Source: Acidobacteriota bacterium
GTDB lineage: Bacteria; Acidobacteriota; Blastocatellia; UBA7656
DNA: 64,000 nt
Assembly (NCBI GenBank): GCA_038040445.1
Contig: JBBPIG010000016.1
Coordinates: 1-64,000 of the forward strand
Direction of reading: 5' to 3'
Every line of letters begins with the position of its first letter. Position 1 is the stretch's first letter. Below the pieces are notes generated by a model that was not told the origin of the DNA, searched no databases, and was given only the letters and a program-made list of their open reading frames with translations. Positions 1 to 7,428 of this stretch are shown one piece after another. Both the position numbers and the translations under genes were made by a program.

Positions 1-20
1 TCACTCCGGCTTACGAACCA

Positions 21-57
21 GAGGAGGGTCACGATCGAGTGACCCTCCTCTTTTTGT
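21..57 (+). terminator. Rho-independent terminator
   Basis: A perfect 12-bp stem (arms 21-32 GAGGAGGGTCAC and 39-50) closes a 6-base loop and is followed directly by TTTTTGTTT. This is a textbook intrinsic terminator for a transcript entering from before the window. The gene it ends lies outside the sequence. Confidence 0.88.
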
Positions 58-298
58 TTGCCGAACGTCTTCCACGCCTTGTACGGGGAGTGCTCTTGCC
101 GACCTGACCGAGGCGAAGTGCCGCCAAGCGCAGACGCGTTACGTAGACGAGAGTCCCTGGGAAGCGTGAAGCGGGCGGTGCAAGGAGCGGAAGAGGTTAC
201 GCCGAGCCTGAGTGTGTCAATGACAGCGAAGTCCATATCCACTATCATTGAGTCGATGTGCTGGACGTTTGACTCTTCTAATTTCCGGGTGACTCGCT

Positions 299-517
299 TT
301 GGATGAATCGACGCAAAGAATCTTGAACCTATTCGCTCAGATGAACAGCGATACTCTGGACTTGCACACCCTTTTCGAAGCAGGCGGCAACGATCCTGAG
401 GCGCGCGGGCAAGTGCTCGACCTCGTGGCCAAACTTGTTCGCCAAGGATTGCTCGAAGAACGCGGGAGCGACTTTTACGCTCTTACGGCGGAAGGACGAG
501 TGGCGGGTAGGAACTGA
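299..517 (+). CDS. Small winged-helix-like protein
   Basis: A 72-residue protein read from a TTG codon; no ATG occurs before residue 15, and the ribosome site is weak. It is helical and ends with a short segment resembling the third helix and wing of a winged-helix DNA-binding fold (LVRQGLLEERGSDFYALTAEG). No catalytic motif is visible. Its stop overlaps the ATG of the next gene (ATGA), so the two are probably translationally coupled. A role as a small transcription regulator is inference from fold-like pattern only. The 58-298 stretch before it shows no convincing gene. Confidence 0.6.
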   Translation: MDESTQRILNLFAQMNSDTLDLHTLFEAGGNDPEARGQVLDLVAKLVRQGLLEERGSDFYALTAEGRVAGRN

Positions 518-696
518 TGAAAAGTTTCGCCGACACTCTGCTGACCATTGCCGTGCTCGGGGGGATTCTCGTCATCAGCGCGATTGCCACCAACCTCTTT
601 ACGCGCAGAATGTACTATCGCTGCGCGGAATGCCGAAACCTCAACGCGAAGCGAAGGTCGCATTGTAGAATCTGCGGCAGCCCTTTGAATCAATAG
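517..696 (+). CDS. Membrane-anchored zinc-ribbon microprotein
   Basis: A 59-residue protein overlapping the preceding gene by one base (ATGA). Residues 8-28 form one hydrophobic segment (TLLTIAVLGGILVISAIATN). The remaining 30 residues are basic and carry two knuckles, CAEC and CRIC, 10 residues apart, the usual spacing of a small zinc ribbon. This predicts an inner-membrane anchor with a cytoplasmic Zn(Cys)4 head. Similar short TM-zinc-ribbon proteins are widespread and mostly uncharacterised. It converges on the BchH-like gene, ending 8 bp from that gene's stop. Confidence 0.7.
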   Translation: MKSFADTLLTIAVLGGILVISAIATNLFTRRMYYRCAECRNLNAKRRSHCRICGSPLNQ

Positions 697-704
697 GAAC
701 AGCT

Positions 705-2906
705 CTACAGATTCAATTGCTGCGCCTTCTCTTCGATTGCCTCGAACAATCGATGGCGTTCGACCTCGCCGCCGGCCCGGCGATACGCAGTCAGCAGCTC
801 CTTCATCGAGACCAACTCTTTGTACAACCCGGCGTTTTCTATGGGAGGCGTCAGGTAGGAAACCAGCTCCGCGTAAGAGCGCCGCTTTGCGATCGTTCCC
901 TCAGATGGATTGTTGACACTGTAGAGGTAGATGTTGGGCAGTTCTCCGATCAACCTATCGGGCCAGCATTTCTCCGACAAGCCTGCCTGCTTCCCAGGCA
1001 TGAACTCCAGCGCGCCGTGAGTGCCCACGTGCACCACTGCATCCGCGCAAAGGACCTTCTCGAGGTAGGTGTACAGCGCCATGAACCCGTGATGCGGCGC
1101 GCCGCTCTCAGCCGCGAGCAGCCGCATCGGATCGCCTTCGTACCCGAATGTCGGTTGCACACCGACAAACACATTTCCAAGCTGTAATCCCAACACGAGA
1201 ATCTCGCGGCCATTCGAGTTGATCGTGCCAGGCGCTCGTCCCCACTCGCGCTCGATATCGCCGACATAAGGACAAAGCCGTCGATACTCGTCCACGCTCA
1301 TTCGATAGGCGACGTTCGCCAGCATACCGAACTCGGCTGAGTTGCCTTCGAGCAACATCTCGCGCAACTGCTCTGAGCTGTCCGGCACATCGACAGCGTA
1401 GCCGTCTGATCGCAACTTCGAGAGTATCTCCCACAAACTCGGGAAAACATCGAGGTCCGCAGCAGTGCCGATGTTCCCTTTGTTCGGGGGAAAGCAAAAG
1501 ACCAGAAGCGCAAGCCGCACATCGGCGCGCGGTGCAACTCGCAATCGGTTCCATCGAGCCAGCCGCCGCGCAATTCGCCGGCAGCGTTCCTCCAGCGGTT
1601 CAGGCTGATTCCCGTTCGCAGGTAAGCCGCCGTAGACAAACGGCTCCGTCGCTCCGTCTATTTCCGGAATGGCAACCTGCATCGCGGCTTGAATCGCATT
1701 CAGTCCAAGCTTGCTTTGGTTCCAGCTCTCGATCGTCTGAATGTCGAGCGAGACCATCGAACGGAACGGAACGTCCAGCCGCTTCAGAAACTCGGCCGCC
1801 GCCTGACTGTCGTTCATCGCGGGCCCGCCGACGAAGCTGAACCCTGTGAGTGAAACAACCTGGCTTACACGCGGCTTCCCTCCCCCGTTTCGTTTGGAGC
1901 CCTGCTCCTCCGGCTTCGCGCGCCCCACCACGTCGAGGTCTTCGACAAAGAACTTCCGGCAAGCGTCGCGATTGTCCATGAAAGTTGAAATCGCCGGTAT
2001 CACACACAAGCCTTCTTCCTCTATGGCTCGGATCAATCCGTCGTAGTGCCGCCGCGCATCGCTGATAATCTGCGGCCGCATCAACAGCAGTCCGATAGTC
2101 TGATCACCATCAAGCTTGCGCCGGCGCTTGCGCTCATACCACTCCTTGTAAGCTTCGAAAGTCTCGAACAGCTTCGGGGCGTCCGGATGATAGACGCCCA
2201 TCACGGGCATAGCTTCCGCGGGTTCAATCTCGAGGGAGCGATGATCCCCGGGCGCGTAGCTTTTGATCGCAAACAGCAGCATCGAGCGTATGTTGTTTGG
2301 CGTCGGTTGAAGAAAGTAGCCGAACAGCAGAAGGTAGTTTTTAATATCGCGGAGTTTGCCGGCGCCTGGAACGAACTTCAGAATCGAAGGCAGCCGGCCG
2401 ATGAGTTTGACGTACTGGTCTGCGTTCGCCGGGGGCCCTACCCGCTTGGGTGAATCGCCGCTGACCGGCGTGCGGCCTTTGACGAAGTCAGCCATCCACG
2501 TGCCTAGCTTCCGCGCAATGCCTGGCCCCGATATTTTCTCGCCGCCTTGCTCGTCCGATTCGCGCGGCTTCATCAGCTTGCCGAAGTCGAGCTTGCCCAT
2601 CCGCACCCGGCGCATCAGCTCAGGCATACAATTGAAGGCGATTACAGCGCTGTGACGCTTGCCGCAACGATCGAGGGCCGCCGCGATTCTGGCGGCGTTC
2701 TCCCCCTCGGTCACGTGTATGACGAAGACCAGGTCGCTGCCGCCAACATCACGCTCAGCCGAATTCCATTGGGGCTCGGTGAGCGGCGCGCCACAGTTGT
2801 AGCTTGCAATTTGCAGCTCGAGTTTGTGATGAGAATTGATCTCGGCTTCGGCGCGTCTGAGCGGCGCGAGCAAACTCGTTCCTACATAAAAAACTGTTAT
2901 CTTCAC
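705..2906 (-). CDS. BchH/CobN-like chelatase large subunit, C-terminally truncated
   Basis: Related to the large (H) subunit of magnesium chelatase and cobaltochelatase CobN, which binds the porphyrin during metal insertion. A GTG start at 2906 is chosen because the DUF3479-type N-terminal domain begins immediately (VKITVFYVGTSLL); an ATG at 2984 would overlap the TIR gene. The first ~165 residues match that domain, and the rest is the CobN/Mg-chelatase domain, including the conserved block HVGTHGALEFMPGKQ from about residue 626 and a TPPIENAGLYK segment. BchH proteins are about 1200 residues; this one stops at 733 (TAG, 705-707), so the final ~470 residues are missing. No reading frame continues it, and the space beyond holds two small opposite-strand genes. 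No ChlI/ChlD genes are nearby. It may be a remnant, one half of a split subunit, or a repurposed protein. Confidence 0.78.
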   Translation of the reverse strand: MKITVFYVGTSLLAPLRRAEAEINSHHKLELQIASYNCGAPLTEPQWNSAERDVGGSDLVFVIHVTEGENAARIAAALDRCGKRHSAVIAFNCMPELMRRVRMGKLDFGKLMKPRESDEQGGEKISGPGIARKLGTWMADFVKGRTPVSGDSPKRVGPPANADQYVKLIGRLPSILKFVPGAGKLRDIKNYLLLFGYFLQPTPNNIRSMLLFAIKSYAPGDHRSLEIEPAEAMPVMGVYHPDAPKLFETFEAYKEWYERKRRRKLDGDQTIGLLLMRPQIISDARRHYDGLIRAIEEEGLCVIPAISTFMDNRDACRKFFVEDLDVVGRAKPEEQGSKRNGGGKPRVSQVVSLTGFSFVGGPAMNDSQAAAEFLKRLDVPFRSMVSLDIQTIESWNQSKLGLNAIQAAMQVAIPEIDGATEPFVYGGLPANGNQPEPLEERCRRIARRLARWNRLRVAPRADVRLALLVFCFPPNKGNIGTAADLDVFPSLWEILSKLRSDGYAVDVPDSSEQLREMLLEGNSAEFGMLANVAYRMSVDEYRRLCPYVGDIEREWGRAPGTINSNGREILVLGLQLGNVFVGVQPTFGYEGDPMRLLAAESGAPHHGFMALYTYLEKVLCADAVVHVGTHGALEFMPGKQAGLSEKCWPDRLIGELPNIYLYSVNNPSEGTIAKRRSYAELVSYLTPPIENAGLYKELVSMKELLTAYRRAGGEVERHRLFEAIEEKAQQLNL

Positions 2907-2949
2907 GTGAAAAGGTTCGCTTGGTTCAACTGCTCGATAAAGCGCGGCC

Positions 2950-3354
2950 TTATGCTGCCTCGCCGTAGAGCGCTTCCACCGCACTGGCTAATTCTCTTGC
3001 TGTTTCTTCAGGCGAGTTTCGAACAAGAAACTTTATGCGTTGGAGGGGGAGAGGCAACTTACTATACTCGAAGTCTTTCGGCACGACCGGGATTATTGCC
3101 TTGTTCATCCCCAAGGCTGCACCTATCTCGAAGAAGAGGTTCGGGCGATTTACGTTTTCTGCATTGATCAATAACACCACGGCGTCACTTTCCCTAAGCC
3201 CTTTTTCTAGCGCCTCGACTAGCGGTTGGCCTGGTTTGATATTGAACTCATCGAACCAAACTTCGACCCCGCTACTCGCGATAGTCTCTGCAAACTTACG
3301 TGCCCATTCCTTATCAGATTGAGAATAGGATATGAAGACTTTGTGTGTGCTCAT
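2950..3354 (-). CDS. Stand-alone TIR-domain protein
   Basis: A 134-residue protein made almost entirely of one TIR domain. It opens with the strand-A motif VFISYSQSDKEWA, then the WFDE box (VEVWFDEFNIKPGQP), then NLFFEIGAALGMNKAIIPV. The Glu in FFEIG sits where bacterial TIR NADases carry their catalytic glutamate. ATG 3354 is preferred over GTG 3357; GAGGG lies just upstream. The BchH-like gene follows 43 bp downstream on the same strand, so they are probably co-transcribed. Bacterial TIR proteins act as NAD-cleaving effectors or signal producers in anti-phage defence (for example ThsB of Thoeris), but no sensor partner of a known system is present. NADase activity is inferred. Confidence 0.85.
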   Translation of the reverse strand: MSTHKVFISYSQSDKEWARKFAETIASSGVEVWFDEFNIKPGQPLVEALEKGLRESDAVVLLINAENVNRPNLFFEIGAALGMNKAIIPVVPKDFEYSKLPLPLQRIKFLVRNSPEETARELASAVEALYGEAA

Positions 3355-3598
3355 CACTCAGTTCCCTCATTAGCGCCCGCGTTTACTCTAGCTGCTAGCC
3401 ACCCACGTATCCTTCCCGCTGTGACTGATGAACACCAGCCGCCGATCTTGCGGGCTCTTTTGCATTCAGTTTCTCCGGATGATAGGCCCAGTCTTCACAG
3501 GCCAGCTAGATAAGGCAGCGACCTACAAGTTGAATGCCTCAGGTCGTTCCTTGCGCCGCGACCCGAGGCTTTACTGTTCCTCGTGAACTGTCGACTCC

Positions 3599-4489
3599 TT
3601 ACTGAGGTTTGCCCTCCGCAGCTGGCTTGGCGCCTTCCTTCTTCCCCGCCGGCGCCCGTTTGCTCATTGGCTTTGGCGTCCAGAACTTGGGATCGGCCGC
3701 GGCGAATTCCTTCGACGGGTTGCTCATGCTGGGATTGAAGGCGTACACGTTACTTTCCATACTCAGGAAAACATCTCCCGTGCCCTTCATCAGGTTCCTC
3801 ATGTTCTCCTCCCCCATCGCCTGCATGAGAGCGCCCTCAGTCGCGAACTCGTCGTCAATTTCCTTGAACGATTTGATCGGAGTGAAAAGCAAGTAAGTCC
3901 CCTGGGGCGCGCCCATGATCACCTGGTACATTACGTAAGGCTGTTCGCGCTTCATCTTCTCGAATGCGTCACGAAACAGCTTTCCCCCCGCCGCAAAATC
4001 GGCGTCACGCCCTAGCCGCACTCGAAACGTTTCGATGTTGAAGTAGCGACATTGCGGCAGAACGCCCATCAATCGTTCCGGGCGATAACTCATGTCCGGA
4101 CGAAGCACGGCTACCATCGAACGTACGCTATTCACCACTTCAGCTTCCTGACGTTCGAGCGCCTCATACTCCGGTCCGTTAGCCGCTTTGCCGAAGGCCT
4201 GATAGTCCTTCTCCATCGCCGCAAGCGAGTCGTAGCCCGACAAGAACATCACTTCCGTCGCGTTACCCGACACAGCTTCCAACGCCAGAAAAGGATCGAC
4301 TTTGCTCTTCGCCCAATGCTGCGCGAACCCGCGCTCAACTTTCTCGTGAGCCGTGCCGCGAGCGGGTTTGGCATCTTCGCGGTAGATCCAAAGCACCTTG
4401 GGTAACTGGGGCGCTGTCTGCGCCGCAGCGCACACCGTGCCTAACAACACCGCCGAAACTGCTAGCAAGAGACAGACATTTCTTTTCAT
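3599..4489 (-). CDS. Secreted protein of unknown function
   Basis: A 296-residue protein with a clear Sec signal peptide (basic MKRN, hydrophobic core, cleavage near AAAQ). The mature part has two similar halves of alternating helix and strand, including repeated gene-length strings of the kind EVMFLSGYDSLAAMEKDYQ and TYLLFTPIKSFKEIDDEF, suggesting two fused ferredoxin-like (dimeric alpha/beta barrel) units. The C-terminus is a Lys/Ala/Pro/Gly-rich tail. GAGGTGA precedes the ATG. No enzyme motif is recognised. It lies 55 bp downstream of the GAF/PAS sensor gene on the same strand and could share its transcript. Confidence 0.75.
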   Translation of the reverse strand: MKRNVCLLLAVSAVLLGTVCAAAQTAPQLPKVLWIYREDAKPARGTAHEKVERGFAQHWAKSKVDPFLALEAVSGNATEVMFLSGYDSLAAMEKDYQAFGKAANGPEYEALERQEAEVVNSVRSMVAVLRPDMSYRPERLMGVLPQCRYFNIETFRVRLGRDADFAAGGKLFRDAFEKMKREQPYVMYQVIMGAPQGTYLLFTPIKSFKEIDDEFATEGALMQAMGEENMRNLMKGTGDVFLSMESNVYAFNPSMSNPSKEFAAADPKFWTPKPMSKRAPAGKKEGAKPAAEGKPQ

Positions 4490-4544
4490 TGTTCTTCACC
4501 TCTCTAAGGATGTTCGGAATTAGTACTTGTATCGGATGATCGCC

Positions 4545-7181
4545 TTAGCCGCCGCTCGATTCAAGCCGTCGCGTGCGCGTCGAGCCGTATTCGATCAGCC
4601 AGTCTACATCGCTCTTGATCCGTCGGGCCCAACCGTATATGCCATGAACTGCCTCGCGCTGTTCGGCCGTAAGGTTGCCGTATGAGCCGCGTTCAAGCAG
4701 CTCGGCCAGGCCCAACACCGATTGCAGTGATGCCTCTATTTCGTGCCCGGCGTTCACAATGAACTCGCTCTTGAGCTTGTTGATCTCGAGCAATTGCTGA
4801 GCTGAGCCTTGCACCTGTTTGTGCTCTTCCTGAACACGCTCGAGTTGTTGTCTGGTTTCTGCTTCAGCGCGCCGCGAGTCGTCAGCTTCAGACCGCGCCT
4901 TTGCTTCAAGCGCCGATGCTTCCCCGAGCATCGCCCGAGCTTGTTCTTCCACGTCTCGCGAATGCGCAAGCACCCGCTCGAGGCTTTGGAGCTTCTGTTC
5001 AAGTTGCTGTATGCGCTCCGAAGCATCGCCCGACTTTGTATGACTCAAGTCTGACGCGACGATCAGGCGGCCGCTGATCTCACCCTTCTCATTGCGAAGG
5101 GGCGCTGCGGAGATGCTGACGGGCGTCATTGCATCATGGGCCCCCGATCTTAGATTCATCTGCGCATCAAACCGCGTCACGCTTTCACATGTCGCGATTT
5201 GCCGCCAAATCGGGTTCTCGGCATTGGTCAGCGATTCCGCCGGGCGGCCCAGATCGTCAGGTGTGAGACCGCGCCGATCCGCGGCTGCCGCGTTGAAGAA
5301 GCTCAAGTTGCCTTCGCGATCCAAGCCGATGACCATCTCCGGAAGCCCGGTCAGCATCGCTTCCGCGCGGCTGCCTCCTTCACTCGCGCGCCGCGCTTCG
5401 TCGCGAGCCAGTTGCGCCTCGGTAAGCGCCAGTTCTCGCGAGCCCAGGTTCGAGAGTGAAAGGGATAACTGACGGACCACCCGCTCTGCAAACTCGACCT
5501 CTTCGTGCTCCCATTCCCTGACGCGGTCACACTGATGAACATAGACGATCGCGCTTGTTTTGCCGTCGACTCTGATCGGAACTGCCAGCTCAGACACTAC
5601 GTCGAGCTCGGCTGCCATCTCCGCGCCCATCAACGATAGCTCTTGAGAGCCGGCTATCGCTATCGCCTGCGTGCCCGCCGAGGACGCAACCTTGGCAACC
5701 AGCGTCTCCTCAAAAGTGGCTCCTAGAGCCGATTTTGCGGAAGGCTGCCGGTACTCTTGCCTGATCGGATCCGTTTGACCGAGATCGTTGAACTCGACCA
5801 CCATAACGCGCGATGCCCCGAGCGCATGACCGAGCACTTCGACCACCGCTTCTTTGACCTCGTCGGGCGAGCGCAGTCGTTGAAGCGCCTCCGACAAACC
5901 GAGGTACGCGCTCTCGACTCTCAGCCGGTTACCTCGTGAGTCTGTGCTCTTGACCAGTTCGGAGATAACCGTCGCAGCCGATTCCAGTGCGCGCCGATCG
6001 CTCTCTGTCCACGAGCGCCGGGTGCCGCAATGAACTTCGATGACACCCAGGATGTCACTATCCGCCGCCAGCGCCGCGCCCAGATAGGCGACGATGCCGC
6101 TCTCGCGAGCTTCACGCGGGAAGATGCAGCGCGGATCGGCGGGAGCGTCTTCGATCGCGAGCGTCTCACCGCTCTGGGCTACTCCGCCGGCGAGTCCCTG
6201 CCCAATCGGCAACGGCAAGAACTCCGGCGACTTCAACCCATAAGCCGCGACCATCCTTACCATCGCGCCCGCTTCGTCGACCCGCCACAACGCCGCGCTG
6301 TCGCTGCCCATAAGCCTGGTCACCTCGCGGACGATTGCGTCGAGGGGCGACACCTCTTCCAGGCACGAAATGAGCGACCGCGAAAAGTCCGTAGTGCGCG
6401 ACGCCCGCTCGTCGAAAGCTTCAATCGCCGCATCAGTGAGTTCAAGCTCGAGCGCCACCGCAAGCCGGTCCGTCAATCGGGCCAGTGACTCACGATACGG
6501 ATCAAGCGCATCCGCCGGGGTACCCGCAGGAACCGACACAACGATCAGCCCGTTCCACTGAAATGGACCGTGCCACGGCACAAGCATCACGTCCTCGATA
6601 CCTGGCCCGGCTGGCGGTTCATTGCCGCTCCCGACCCAAGTCTGACCTTGCTCAATGTGGTCGGCGTCCGCGCTCTCTTCTGGCTTCAGCGCGATTTGTT
6701 CATCCGAAGGTTCTTCGGCAACGTGGGACGTAGCAGCTTCCTTACCGCCGATCAGAGCAAGGTTCACGACTGCCGGTTGCGAATGTTTTGTCAGCAATGA
6801 TGCAGGCACCGAATCCGGCAACGCCATTGAAAGCGACGGCGCCCACACTTCGCTCTCGCCGCTCACATCTACGAGGCTGGCTTCCGTCTCCTGTCCTGCA
6901 TAAACAGCCAGCAAGCACATCGACAGATACTCGTGGAATAGGCCGGCAATATGCGAGACCATCTCGGCGGGCCGCCGAGAAACCGGTACGCGGTCGGCTG
7001 CCGCTGCAAACTGCCCTTCGCGTTCCATCTCTAACAGCCGGTCGCGCACTCGAGCCTCGCGCTCTCTTCTCTGTGCGCCCGACCGCGCAAACATAAAAGC
7101 CATGAGTCCAATAGCCAGGACCAAAACAACGACGGCAATCACTATCGTCGCCGAGCCCGTCTGAATCAGTAAGGATGGCAT
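4545..7181 (-). CDS. Membrane GAF/PAS sensor with HisKA-like end, no ATPase domain
   Basis: Read from ATG 7181 because the product then opens with a single membrane helix (about residues 5-30); an upstream in-frame ATG only adds a basic low-complexity leader. The 878-residue protein has a poorly conserved region, at least two GAF-like domains (one with FDERASRTTDFSRSLISCLE before it), a PAS domain (LPEMVIGLDREGNLSFFNAA), a long coiled coil, and a HisKA-like hairpin with H-box FIVNAGHEIEASL (His813). The protein ends 65 residues later, with no N, G1 or G2 boxes. It therefore cannot phosphorylate itself from ATP unaided. It may scaffold or pass phosphate from another kinase, or signal without phosphotransfer. 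The H-box also departs from the usual SHELRTPL. Confidence 0.85.
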   Translation of the reverse strand: MPSLLIQTGSATIVIAVVVLVLAIGLMAFMFARSGAQRREREARVRDRLLEMEREGQFAAAADRVPVSRRPAEMVSHIAGLFHEYLSMCLLAVYAGQETEASLVDVSGESEVWAPSLSMALPDSVPASLLTKHSQPAVVNLALIGGKEAATSHVAEEPSDEQIALKPEESADADHIEQGQTWVGSGNEPPAGPGIEDVMLVPWHGPFQWNGLIVVSVPAGTPADALDPYRESLARLTDRLAVALELELTDAAIEAFDERASRTTDFSRSLISCLEEVSPLDAIVREVTRLMGSDSAALWRVDEAGAMVRMVAAYGLKSPEFLPLPIGQGLAGGVAQSGETLAIEDAPADPRCIFPREARESGIVAYLGAALAADSDILGVIEVHCGTRRSWTESDRRALESAATVISELVKSTDSRGNRLRVESAYLGLSEALQRLRSPDEVKEAVVEVLGHALGASRVMVVEFNDLGQTDPIRQEYRQPSAKSALGATFEETLVAKVASSAGTQAIAIAGSQELSLMGAEMAAELDVVSELAVPIRVDGKTSAIVYVHQCDRVREWEHEEVEFAERVVRQLSLSLSNLGSRELALTEAQLARDEARRASEGGSRAEAMLTGLPEMVIGLDREGNLSFFNAAAADRRGLTPDDLGRPAESLTNAENPIWRQIATCESVTRFDAQMNLRSGAHDAMTPVSISAAPLRNEKGEISGRLIVASDLSHTKSGDASERIQQLEQKLQSLERVLAHSRDVEEQARAMLGEASALEAKARSEADDSRRAEAETRQQLERVQEEHKQVQGSAQQLLEINKLKSEFIVNAGHEIEASLQSVLGLAELLERGSYGNLTAEQREAVHGIYGWARRIKSDVDWLIEYGSTRTRRLESSGG

Positions 7182-7345
7182 GTCTACTCTCGAACGAACT
7201 GCAAAGAGACCTATGGGGTAAGCGCAAGCCTGTTCCGCTCGTTGACGCTGGCGGCTCAGTTGTCGCTGAAGGGAGCGCGAAGAGTTTAGTCGGAAATGCC
7301 GGACTAGCGCAACGTGCAACCGCTAACGTTGCGCGGCTCATTCGC

Positions 7346-7374
7346 TTGCGCGCCCGCAACCCGAACTGTAGAAT
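7346..7374 (+). promoter_or_regulatory. Sigma70-type promoter for the penicillin-acylase gene
   Basis: TTGCGC at 7346-7351 and TAGAAT at 7369-7374 are separated by exactly 17 bp. The -10 matches consensus at five of six positions and the -35 at three. The start codon lies 55 bp beyond, with AGGAGG at 7416-7421. Prediction from motif only. Confidence 0.42.
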
Positions 7375-7428
7375 TCGTGCAGTTCCAATCAGACACCGTC
7401 ATCGACAAGAATCTCAGGAGGATCTGCC

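Noticed and set aside
1-20. Sequence ending CGAACCA just before the terminator looked like a tRNA 3' end
   Set aside because: No T-loop or acceptor pairing can be seen in the 20 bases present, and the position 61 base does not fit; more likely the tail of another transcript.
58-306. 82-codon open frame on the plus strand
   Set aside because: Starts inside the terminator T-run at TTG, has no ribosome site, and its composition is not protein-like.
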